Assembly: GCA_015661045.1 (NCBI GenBank) | Contig: JACVQG010000128.1 | Span: forward strand, 1-5,462 | Length of the DNA stretch: 5,462 nucleotides | Source: Dehalococcoidia bacterium | GTDB lineage: Bacteria > Chloroflexota > Dehalococcoidia > JACVQG01 | Direction of reading: 5' to 3' | Part shown: one piece after another, positions 1-5,462 of the stretch | Layout of the letters: every line of letters starts with the position of its first letter | Position numbering within the stretch: the stretch's first letter is position 1 | Notes under the pieces: model-generated | The model's database searches: none | What the model saw: only the letters and a program-made list of their open reading frames with translations | What the model was told of the DNA's origin: nothing | Made by a program: the position numbers and the translations under genes

Positions 1-472
1 GGGTAAATTTCAACGCATATCCTGGGACGAAGCATTGACAACCATTGCCGACAAAATGAAGTATTACCGGGAAACCTATGGTCCCTATTCCACCATAACT
101 CCCTATATGCCTAACGAGACAATGGAGCGCCTGTTTCAATTCTGGGGCGCCGGGGTTGATAGCTGGGGATGGTGTTCTATAGACTCCACCAGGCTTTCGG
201 CTCACTTGATCGCCGGAGCGCCCGGCTGGGAAATGGCGCAGTATGCCTCGTCTTCGGCGGCTGACATGTTCGCTAACTCGAAGCTAATCGTCCTCTGGGG
301 ATTCGATCCCACGGTATCACATTACGGCCCGGCCCATCAATTTGCCTACTATATAAAGCTCGCACGGGAAAGGGGCAGGCGGGTTATACTTATCGAGCCG
401 AGGTATACCACCGCAGCCGAGGTTCTGGCCGACCAGTGGATACCAATCAAACCGGGTACCGACCATGCCTAA
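1..472 (+). CDS. Molybdopterin oxidoreductase catalytic subunit, N-terminal part (5' truncated, ends at frame break)
   Basis: This is the front part of a DMSO-reductase-superfamily catalytic subunit, which binds bis-MGD molybdenum or tungsten. The frame is open from the window edge (first full codon at base 2). The first residues read GKFQRISWDEAL, the family's conserved segment just after the N-terminal Fe4S4 domain, so the true start, the cysteine motif and any Tat signal lie upstream. A TTG at base 35 is internal, not a start. Further family marks are ANSKLIVLWGFDP (about 272-310), a Rossmann-like strand at RRVILIEPRYT, and ADQWIPIKPGTD, which contacts the cofactor. The segment GWCS (about 167-178) sits where DMSO/TMAO reductases carry the metal-ligand serine. 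I infer Ser (176-178) as ligand, with the adjacent Cys (173-175) as the alternative. The frame stops at TAA 470-472 in mid-domain, and the rest of the protein continues in the next frame from 465. Substrate cannot be assigned. Confidence 0.85.
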   Translation, partial: GKFQRISWDEALTTIADKMKYYRETYGPYSTITPYMPNETMERLFQFWGAGVDSWGWCSIDSTRLSAHLIAGAPGWEMAQYASSSAADMFANSKLIVLWGFDPTVSHYGPAHQFAYYIKLARERGRRVILIEPRYTTAAEVLADQWIPIKPGTDHA

Positions 473-475
473 CGT
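461..475 (+). other. Frame break inside the Mo-enzyme gene (about 17 nt apparently missing)
   Basis: The reading frame moves from codons starting at base 2 (mod 3 = 2) to codons starting at 465 (mod 3 = 0). Both sides are strongly family-like right up to the junction: PGTD ends at 463 and NVIF starts at 471. In relatives about eight residues, usually rich in Ala, Met and Leu, separate these motifs, but here only 7 nt do. The inferred loss is therefore about 17 nt, which also predicts exactly the frame change seen. The family spacing is from general knowledge and was not aligned here. A short indel or a misassembly could give the same picture. Confidence 0.75.
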
Positions 476-2123
476 GATTTTCAAAGAGAATCTGCATAAC
501 AAAGAGTTCATTGATAAGTTTGTGGAGCCAGTGGGATTTGAAAAGTGGAAGAGCTATGTCCTGGGACAGGACGATGGTATAGAGAAGACTCCTGAATGGG
601 CTGAGGAAATATGCGCTGTGCCCGCCCAGACTATTCGGGAAATAGCCCGTCTGGTAGCCACAACCAGGCCTGCCTGGCTATGGTGCCACTCCAGCCTGAG
701 CCGCAAGAGCCGAGGAGAACAGACAGTCAGGTCTTTCTCTGCATTACAGGCTATGCTGGGCTACTGGGGCACACCCGGAGCCGGGCCGGCGGTTAACCTG
801 GGGCCGGCCAGAGGCATCCCCATCGAAGCCAACTGGGGGCCTCGTGGAAGCTATGAGGTACCCAAACTGTACCGCAGCCATTACTGGGCCCAGGCTGTCC
901 TGCTCCTGGACAAGGTGCGAAGCGGTGAACTTAAGGAAGAGGAATACAGGAGGATGGTAGGCTGGAGGGCTGATCCCTCCATACTAAAGGATTTTAATCC
1001 GAAGGCGCTCCTGTGGGGCGGAGGCCATAAGCCCCATGCCTCCGACCACCTGGTGACCGCCTGCGAATCATCCAACTTTCAGGTCGCAGCTATGAATAAG
1101 CTGGAGTTCATAGTCACCATGCACAGTGTGATAACCCCTACCGTCAGGTACGCCGATATAATCCTTCCCGCTCAGGACTGGGCATGGGAGGAAAAGGGTA
1201 TCACCCGTAGCGGCTATGGAGGTTTTGAGTCTATCAACTACTGTCCCGGAGTGGTCAAGCCGCCCGGCGAAGTCAAACCGTGGGTTTGGGTCTACGTCAA
1301 GCTGGCGGAAAAGCTGGGCGTCGACCCGAAGAAATTCTTCAAGTACTATACCTCCGATGAGAACTGGGAGAGGGACTGGGAACGGTACCTGAGGGATGGC
1401 TATCAGCTTACTATTGACCACTACAAGAAAAGGAACATCGAGGTTCCTTCATGGGAGGAGTTTACTGCCGGCAAATTCATCAATTGCGATGAAATGGAGA
1501 AGGAGCCGTTTACGGGCTGGGATGAGCAGATCAAGCAGGGTAAGCCGTTCAAAACGGCATCCGGGAAGATAGAGTTCTCCTGCAGCTACATAGCCAATGA
1601 AGAGAATAGAGGCAACGGGCCCCATTTTGACCCTTTCGGGCGGTTGTATGATAACCTCCCGGGGGATTGGGGGCCTATGACTCCTATTCCCACCTTTCAG
1701 TTCGGTGTCCGGGGAATGAATGATCCAATGGTGAAAGATTACCCTTTGTTGATGCTGGCGCCGCACGGACGATACCGCGTTCATTATTTGTTCTTCAACC
1801 ACCCCTGGCTCAAAGACCACGTTTACCAGCACCGGGTATGGATTGGCACTGTGGATGCCGTGGTCAGAGGTATCAAGGACGGAGATATGATTGAGGTGTT
1901 TAACGACCGGGGCAAAGCTATAATGCCGGCTTATGTTACCAGCCGCATAATGCCCGGTATTGTGGCGATCCGGCATGGCGGGTGGTATGAACCGGACGAG
2001 ACCGGCGCCGACCGCGGCGCTTCGCCATCTACTTTGCTCGGTGGAGATTATACCAGTTGTATTACCCCAGCCAAGGCATCGAACCTTGTCCAGGTTAGAA
2101 AGATCGAGGGAGAAACGTCATGA
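465..2123 (+). CDS. Molybdopterin oxidoreductase catalytic subunit, C-terminal part (after frame break)
   Basis: This 552-codon frame is the remainder of the same Mo/W enzyme. It opens at NVIFKENLHNKEFIDKFVEP, which in the family directly follows the PGTD...A segment, so it is a continuation and not an independent gene. ATG 465 has no convincing Shine-Dalgarno and overlaps the preceding stop by 8 nt. Family marks, numbered from that ATG, are KTPEWAEEICAVPA (41-54), GYWGTPGAG (99-107), VITPTVRYADIILPA (222-236), KTASGKIEF (363-371) and a C-terminal molydopterin dinucleotide-binding domain (about 425-545) with APHGRYRVH, GIKDGDMIEVFNDRG and MPGIVAIRHGGWYEPDETG. With the 156 residues of the first part it gives about 710 residues, in line with family members that lack only their N-terminal Fe4S4 region. 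The stop overlaps the next start as ATGA (2120-2123), showing an operon with the Fe-S subunit. If the frame break is real, the enzyme is probably inactive. Confidence 0.88.
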   Translation: MPNVIFKENLHNKEFIDKFVEPVGFEKWKSYVLGQDDGIEKTPEWAEEICAVPAQTIREIARLVATTRPAWLWCHSSLSRKSRGEQTVRSFSALQAMLGYWGTPGAGPAVNLGPARGIPIEANWGPRGSYEVPKLYRSHYWAQAVLLLDKVRSGELKEEEYRRMVGWRADPSILKDFNPKALLWGGGHKPHASDHLVTACESSNFQVAAMNKLEFIVTMHSVITPTVRYADIILPAQDWAWEEKGITRSGYGGFESINYCPGVVKPPGEVKPWVWVYVKLAEKLGVDPKKFFKYYTSDENWERDWERYLRDGYQLTIDHYKKRNIEVPSWEEFTAGKFINCDEMEKEPFTGWDEQIKQGKPFKTASGKIEFSCSYIANEENRGNGPHFDPFGRLYDNLPGDWGPMTPIPTFQFGVRGMNDPMVKDYPLLMLAPHGRYRVHYLFFNHPWLKDHVYQHRVWIGTVDAVVRGIKDGDMIEVFNDRGKAIMPAYVTSRIMPGIVAIRHGGWYEPDETGADRGASPSTLLGGDYTSCITPAKASNLVQVRKIEGETS

Positions 2124-2875
2124 CTCAATACGGATTTTTCTTCGACCAGAGCCGCTGCATCGGCTGCAATGCCTGCGTTATCGCCTGTAAACAGTGGCAC
2201 GACATTCCGCCGGGTCCAGTCAAATGGATGCGTGTGTACCAGTGGGAAAGAGGGGACTTCCCTCAAACCAAGCTCAACATCCTGGCCATTCCATGCTACC
2301 ACTGCGAAAACCCTGTTTGCGTGAAAGCTTGCCCCAATCAGGCGATTAACAAGGAAGAGAAATACGGCGCCGTGCTGGTTAACCATGATAAATGTCAGGG
2401 AACACGGAGATGCTGGAAGGCCTGCCCCTATGGCGTCCCCCAGTACGAGTCAGACGAAGCGGGGATAAAGATGTCCAAATGTAATATGTGCATAGACCGT
2501 TTGGAACAGGGGTTAAAGCCAATTTGCGTGCTGAGCTGTTCCCTGCGCGCCCTCGAGTTCGGCCCGCTGCCTGAGCTACAAAGTAAATACGGCAACTTGC
2601 GCCGGTTGGAAGAGATGCCAAAGGATTCGATTACCCATCCAGCAGTAGTAATCAGGCCTTCCGACACCAAAATACAGGTGGTGTCCTGGGACTCTCAACG
2701 GGCGCTGGCACTGTGGCAAAAGAGGCCATCGGCTACAGGCGAGCTTTTGCCGGATGTTTTTTCAACTCCATCTATCGTTACCGGAACGCCCCTGACTATA
2801 ATAGGGCGAAGTAAGCTGGTATTAAAGGCAAAGAACATTGCCGAATTGATGTATTACACCACAGATAATGAATAA
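2120..2875 (+). CDS. Four-cluster ferredoxin-type electron-transfer subunit (DmsB/PsrB/NrfC-like)
   Basis: This 251-residue Fe-S subunit should pass electrons between the Mo subunit and a redox partner. Cysteines group as in DmsB-type proteins: cluster I C13, C16, C19, C23; cluster II C59, C62, C67, C71; cluster III C92, C98, C102; cluster IV C121, C124, C136, C140. The third group reads CQGTRRCWKAC, with Thr95 where a fourth Cys is usual. NarH-type subunits with a non-Cys residue here carry a [3Fe-4S] cluster, so the same is inferred for this protein. After the last Cys there is an unusually long tail (about 145-251) without cysteines or membrane segments. There is no signal peptide, consistent with either a cytoplasmic enzyme or co-export with a Tat-carrying Mo subunit. 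The start overlaps the upstream stop (ATGA) and is preceded by GAGGGAG (2106-2112). No membrane anchor gene follows. Confidence 0.92.
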   Translation: MTQYGFFFDQSRCIGCNACVIACKQWHDIPPGPVKWMRVYQWERGDFPQTKLNILAIPCYHCENPVCVKACPNQAINKEEKYGAVLVNHDKCQGTRRCWKACPYGVPQYESDEAGIKMSKCNMCIDRLEQGLKPICVLSCSLRALEFGPLPELQSKYGNLRRLEEMPKDSITHPAVVIRPSDTKIQVVSWDSQRALALWQKRPSATGELLPDVFSTPSIVTGTPLTIIGRSKLVLKAKNIAELMYYTTDNE

Positions 2876-2950
2876 AATGGCGGTGCAGGTAAATCCTGTT
2901 ATGTGATTATCGGGTCAGGCTTGGAAACGTTATCAAGGTAGATACAACGG

Positions 2951-2990
2951 GGTGCCATCCCTGCTGATGCACCAGAAGGACATTATTTTT
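2951..2990 (+). terminator. Possible terminator hairpin between convergent genes
   Basis: GGTGC (2951-2955) pairs with GCACC (2969-2973), and ATC (2957-2959) with GAT (2966-2968). This leaves one bulged C (2956) and a 6-nt loop, an 8-bp stem in all. A T-rich stretch (2983-2990, TTATTTTT) follows on the + strand, but about 9 to 12 nt after the stem and overlapping the kinase stop codon, so it is not a canonical intrinsic terminator. It is the only hairpin I see in the 107-bp gap that could end the oxidoreductase transcript. On the - strand no T-run follows. Confidence 0.3.
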
Positions 2991-4650
2991 CATGAGAAAC
3001 AGCCTGTCCATCTGACGGGGCCAGCGGTAACGCTATACTGAAGGTACTACCCTGGTTCAGTTGACTCTCCACCCAGACTTTACCGTTCATCATCTCGACA
3101 AGTTGTTTGACAATCGCCAGACCCAGACCAGTGCCCCGGATAGCAAGGGTTTCGTCCCGAGGGATGCGGTGGAAACGGGTAAACAACCTGGGTATTTCAT
3201 CCGGCGGAATACCAATGCCTTTATCTGTCACTGATACTATGCCCTGATTAGTTTCTTTAGCTATGCTGGCGGAAATAGATATAGCGCCCCCTTTAGGAGA
3301 ATATTTGATGGCATTATCTATGAGATTATACAACACCTGCGTCGTTAACCTGGCGTCAGCCCATAGCTCAGGGAAATCGGCAGGGATATGAAGATAAAAA
3401 GTGTGGATTTTACAAATGGGCTTGAATTCATCCGTTATCTGTTTTATCAAGGCCCGAACCGATACGGGTTCAAATTTAAATGACAATCGCCCCGACTCAA
3501 TGCGCGAAATGTTTAGTAGATCCTCAACGATATCGTTCATACGTTGACTTTCCTTGTGCACCCTTGTCAGCCACACCCGCTGGTTTTCAGCGGAAACTTT
3601 GGTAGTTAGCAATAATTCGACAAACCCATAGATTACGGTCATGGGCGTGCGCAGTTCATGAGAGGCAATTGAAATAAAGTCCGTTTTTATTTTATCTATC
3701 TCGCGCTCTCTGGTTATATCCCGGAGAATCGCACCTATACCAGACCGTTCATCCGGACTACCTACCCGGAAAAACCTTACCTCGATGTCTCTTCGTTCAG
3801 GGCTCTTTAGCTGCATAATCAGTTTAGGTTGTTTATCCAATTGGCTTAGCGCCGTATCTATTATGTTGTTCCACTCATTGGGGTCAACCGTACGGGTTGA
3901 TATTGCCGTGTTAAATATTTTGATATGCTTACCTACAAACCTGACCGCTTCCAGACCCAGTATTTTCTCTGCCGCGGTGTTACAATAAACAAGATTCCGC
4001 TTGTTATCTACAGCTATCAGCCCTTCCACCATACTGGAAATTATCGAATTAACCTCTTGAAGAAGTAACTCGGTACGTTTGAGTGAAGATGAATGCTGCG
4101 AAACCAGGCGCAGGACACCCGTCACGGTGATTATCATAAGAAGGAGCCTCAAAGGCAACTGCTGCACACTGTATGATTCAGCCGGTAAAAAGACGAGAAA
4201 CGTTATTGTCATCCAGCCAAGCCAAAGAGCAGCATTAATAGATCCAAAGAACCATCCCAGGCGGATTCCGCTAACGATCATAGCGGGAAAGATTATCAGG
4301 TATAGGTCGTTTGAAGTATAAGCGCCGCTATCCGCCTTTACGACTACCAACCACCCCCACGAAACTACTATTTTGTCAAAAATATATCCTATTGATAAGG
4401 TAAGGGATAGGAGCTTCTTCCTGAGTAAGAAGAGAAGTATCAAATCATAAAAAATAGCAAACCCTGCCAGCCAGAGGAGTGGTATATACGCCTCAGAACC
4501 GTATAGATAAAACCTGGCGCCAACCATTATTGTTATCGCGACGGCAAGGCGTGCCGCTATCCAGACCCACTCTCCGGTTTTGCTGGTAAGTACCCCAAAC
4601 CGTTTTAATATTTTATCCAGGCGGCTATCAGTTTTGGCTAACCATGACAT
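2983..4650 (-). CDS. Membrane-bound PAS-domain sensor histidine kinase
   Basis: This 555-residue sensor kinase autophosphorylates on histidine and passes the phosphate to a response regulator, which is not in the window. Residues about 28-185 hold roughly six hydrophobic segments with short loops and no large extracellular domain, so the signal is probably sensed in or near the membrane. A coiled linker (about 186-200) leads to a PAS domain (about 200-315), with the typical VEGLIAVDNKRNLVYCNTAA entry and GAILRDITRERE exit. The HisKA domain has the H-box HELRTP with His331. The ATPase domain shows the N-box NLIDNAIKYSP (442-452), G1 DKGIGIP (476-482), F-box LFTRFHR (489-495) and G2 GTGLGLAI (506-513). 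All catalytic boxes are intact. The start ATG at 4650 is supported by GGGAG (4660-4664 on the opposite strand), 9 nt away. It is convergent with the oxidoreductase operon and divergent from the crotonase gene. The PAS ligand and signal are unknown. Confidence 0.93.
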   Translation of the reverse strand: MSWLAKTDSRLDKILKRFGVLTSKTGEWVWIAARLAVAITIMVGARFYLYGSEAYIPLLWLAGFAIFYDLILLFLLRKKLLSLTLSIGYIFDKIVVSWGWLVVVKADSGAYTSNDLYLIIFPAMIVSGIRLGWFFGSINAALWLGWMTITFLVFLPAESYSVQQLPLRLLLMIITVTGVLRLVSQHSSSLKRTELLLQEVNSIISSMVEGLIAVDNKRNLVYCNTAAEKILGLEAVRFVGKHIKIFNTAISTRTVDPNEWNNIIDTALSQLDKQPKLIMQLKSPERRDIEVRFFRVGSPDERSGIGAILRDITREREIDKIKTDFISIASHELRTPMTVIYGFVELLLTTKVSAENQRVWLTRVHKESQRMNDIVEDLLNISRIESGRLSFKFEPVSVRALIKQITDEFKPICKIHTFYLHIPADFPELWADARLTTQVLYNLIDNAIKYSPKGGAISISASIAKETNQGIVSVTDKGIGIPPDEIPRLFTRFHRIPRDETLAIRGTGLGLAIVKQLVEMMNGKVWVESQLNQGSTFSIALPLAPSDGQAVSHEK

Positions 4651-4799
4651 AGAGCTTTACTCCCATGTCCTACATATCCGTGCATCTGAATACATGCAAT
4701 GGTTTGTCTGGTCGTATAAATCTTGTTAGGTCATGTCCAGATTTATTGATCGTTAATTCACAAAGGCACTTAGGTAGCCTTATGTTTCTTTTTGGCTTT

Positions 4800-4829
4800 A
4801 ATATAATTTGAAAGGGTGGTTAAAGTCAA
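4800..4829 (-). promoter_or_regulatory. Probable sigma-70 type promoter of the sensor kinase
   Basis: Read on the - strand, TTGACT (4829-4824) matches the -35 consensus in 5 of 6 bases. TATATT (4805-4800) matches the -10 consensus in 5 of 6 with an 18-bp spacer. The overlapping TTATAT (4806-4801) gives a 17-bp spacer. Transcription would start near 4793 and leave a leader of about 140 nt before ATG 4650. The call rests on sequence match and position only. Confidence 0.5.
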
Positions 4830-4840
4830 CAACAAGCTGG

Positions 4841-4879
4841 TAAATGTTGTGTTAATGTTCAAGATATGTGGCTAATGTT
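4841..4879 (-). promoter_or_regulatory. Candidate operator: AACATTA direct repeats upstream of the kinase promoter
   Basis: On the - strand AACATTA occurs at 4879-4873 and 4859-4853, followed by the variant AACATTTA at 4848-4841. Start-to-start distances are 20 and 11 bp, close to two and one helical turns. An inverted half-copy (ACATTAA on the + strand, 4904-4910) lies further out. The array ends just upstream of the proposed -35 box, a usual place for an activator. Phased direct repeats of this size suit OmpR/PhoB-family regulators, but the region is AT-rich and chance cannot be excluded. Confidence 0.3.
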
Positions 4880-4971
4880 AAGAAAAGTTAGCTTTTTTAG
4901 AACACATTAAGGAATCTAAAATACTCTCGCTTCTTTTGGAAGTAGAACTAATACAAAAATGTTAGATCGCT

Positions 4972-5078
4972 CGTCATTGCGAGAAGTCCTGTTGCAACGG
5001 GGAGACGAAATAATCTCCCATTTTGGAGGAGTAACCGGTCTCAAGGTGAGGAGTTGCTTCGCAACGCTCGCAATGACG
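4972..5078. repeat. REP/MITE-like palindromic repeat element
   Basis: CGTCATTGCGAG (4972-4983) and CTCGCAATGACG (5067-5078) form a perfect 12-bp terminal inverted repeat around 83 bp. Inside are a perfect 6-bp hairpin GGGAGA/TCTCCC (5000-5005 / 5014-5019), a 5-bp hairpin GTTGC-TTC-GCAAC (5053-5065) and the palindrome GTTGCAAC (4991-4998). The terminal sequence, together with the GTTGCTTCGCAAC arm, resembles a dispersed intergenic repeat often seen in anaerobic bacterial genomes. That likeness is from memory and not searched. There is no transposase and no clear flanking target duplication, so any movement would be non-autonomous. Confidence 0.7.
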
Positions 5079-5141
5079 GAATATGCTTCTTCCCGGGTAT
5101 TCATATGGATTTAAGGCGTTTGTATTAGTTTCAAAAAATAT

Positions 5142-5172
5142 GCGACAATTATTGTTTCCAGTATGGTATAAT
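5142..5172 (+). promoter_or_regulatory. Extended -10 promoter of the crotonase gene
   Basis: TGG followed by TATAAT (5164-5172) is a perfect -10 box with the extended TGn element. The best -35 candidate, GCGACA (5142-5147), is weak at a 19-bp spacer, which fits an extended -10 promoter that needs little -35 contact. Transcription would start near 5179, giving a leader of about 45 nt before ATG 5226. Confidence 0.6.
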
Positions 5173-5225
5173 TCCCCTGAATTTTATCCGGTGTTTACGG
5201 TAACAAAACAGAAAGGAGAGACAAT

Positions 5226-5462
5226 ATGGCATATAAGGCAATTATCTACAAGGTGGAAGACGGGATAGCCACAGTTACTTTTAACAGGCCGCAGAGGTTA
5301 AACGCAGTTAATCCCGTTATGATGGCTGAAATAACCGATGTCATTCAACAGGTAGGGAAAGACGATAGCTTACGGGTGCTGATACTGACAGGCGCCGGCA
5401 GGGGCTTTTGCTCAGGGGGGGATTTCAAGGGCGATGCCGAGAGCCTTGTTACCCGGGAGAGG
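5226..5462 (+). CDS. Enoyl-CoA hydratase/isomerase family protein (crotonase fold), 3' truncated
   Basis: The first 79 codons of a crotonase-superfamily enzyme are present, and the gene runs off the window. The family acts on acyl-CoA thioesters (hydration, isomerisation, ring cleavage or hydrolysis) in the cytoplasm. The N-terminal beta-hairpin ends in VTFNRPQRLNAVN (about 17-29), where the first oxyanion-hole backbone contact sits. The second oxyanion motif is GAGRGFCSGGDF (56-67). Full-length members are usually about 250-270 residues, so roughly 70 percent is missing, including the region with the catalytic acidic residues. The exact reaction therefore cannot be told. The start is fixed by AAAGGAG (5212-5218), 7 nt before ATG, and by the sequence MAYKAIIYKVEDGIATVTF, which matches the usual family N-terminus. 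It has its own promoter and faces away from the kinase gene. A role in beta-oxidation-like or aromatic acyl-CoA breakdown is only an inference. Confidence 0.92.
   Translation, partial: MAYKAIIYKVEDGIATVTFNRPQRLNAVNPVMMAEITDVIQQVGKDDSLRVLILTGAGRGFCSGGDFKGDAESLVTRER

Larger units (their letters stand above)
4651..5225. other. 575-bp intergenic region between divergent genes
   Basis: No credible protein or RNA gene is visible here. The part next to the kinase (4651-4920) is AT-rich and carries a promoter-like pair and short direct repeats. The middle (4972-5078) is a more GC-rich palindromic repeat element. The part next to the crotonase gene (5100-5225) carries an extended -10 promoter and a strong ribosome binding site. 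The stretch 4651-4792 would be a roughly 140-nt leader of the kinase mRNA if the proposed promoter is right. It contains only a weak 5-bp hairpin (4763-4781), and I recognise no riboswitch in it. Confidence 0.7.

Noticed and set aside
470..472. In-gene stop as selenocysteine recoding or programmed frameshift
   Set aside because: The stop is TAA, not TGA, so selenocysteine does not apply. There is no slippery heptamer at the junction, and recoding would not restore the roughly 5-6 residues that appear to be missing.
1068..1421. 117-codon open frame on the - strand
   Set aside because: It is a shadow of the Mo-enzyme gene, with an odd composition and no family likeness.
1449..1976. 175-codon open frame on the - strand
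   Set aside because: It is antisense to strongly conserved Mo-enzyme coding sequence, has no recognisable protein features and no ribosome binding site that I could support.
2048..2386. 112-codon open frame on the - strand across the subunit junction
   Set aside because: It lies antisense to two well-supported genes, including the first two Fe-S motifs.
4763..4781. AAGGC/GCCTT hairpin as a riboswitch or attenuator in the kinase leader
   Set aside because: It has only five base pairs and a 9-nt loop, with no alternative structure or known aptamer features.
4883..4898. AAAAG-TTAG-CTTTT hairpin with T-run as an intrinsic terminator
   Set aside because: The stem is almost all A-T and very weak, and no gene ends nearby on either strand.
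4929..5091. GCTTCTT direct repeat (4929-4935 and 5085-5091) as a target-site duplication of the repeat element
   Set aside because: The left copy is 36 bp from the inverted repeat end and the right copy 6 bp, so they do not flank the element tightly. A 7-bp match at this distance is easily chance.
4916..5104. 62-codon open frame on the - strand in the intergenic region
   Set aside because: Its middle is a translation of the palindromic repeat (VIASVAKQ / SRNDE type peptides), a common spurious call over such repeats.
5083..5268. 61-codon open frame on the + strand
   Set aside because: It overlaps the promoter, ribosome binding site and start of the crotonase gene in another frame and has no protein-family features.

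Overview
The window looks like chromosomal DNA from an anaerobic bacterium. It holds a respiratory-type molybdopterin oxidoreductase locus, a membrane-bound sensor kinase and the start of an acyl-CoA metabolism gene. Moderate G+C, a DMSO-reductase-family Mo enzyme with its Fe-S partner, and a crotonase gene nearby would suit a sediment-type Dehalococcoidia (Chloroflexota) or a similar anaerobe. That placement is an inference from gene content and protein flavour, with low confidence.

Layout. (1) Bases 1-2123, + strand: the catalytic subunit of a DMSO-reductase-superfamily enzyme. Its 5' end lies outside the window, and it is split into two overlapping frames at about 461-472. The two pieces read as one protein with about 17 nt missing at the junction, so this is either a recent lesion or a sequence/assembly error. 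(2) 2120-2875, + strand: a DmsB/PsrB-like four-cluster Fe-S subunit, coupled by a 4-nt ATGA overlap. (3) 2876-2982: a short convergent gap with one imperfect hairpin. (4) 4650-2983, - strand: a six-TM, PAS-containing sensor histidine kinase with no response regulator in view. (5) 4651-5225: a 575-bp gap between divergent genes. It holds a probable kinase promoter with upstream direct repeats, a REP/MITE-like palindromic element (4972-5078) and an extended -10 promoter. (6) 5226-5462, + strand: the first 79 codons of an enoyl-CoA hydratase/isomerase-family gene, running off the window.

How the genes work together. The Mo subunit would do substrate chemistry at a bis-MGD molybdenum (or tungsten) centre and exchange electrons through the Fe-S subunit. 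No NrfD/DmsC-type membrane anchor or TorD-type chaperone follows, because the operon ends against the convergent kinase. The quinone link, if any, must be upstream, elsewhere or absent. The kinase and crotonase genes appear to be separate transcription units, with no clear functional tie to the Mo enzyme. I see no RNA gene, CRISPR array, transposase or clear novel system. The points most worth checking are the frame break, the altered third Fe-S motif, the repeat array before the kinase promoter and the palindromic element.
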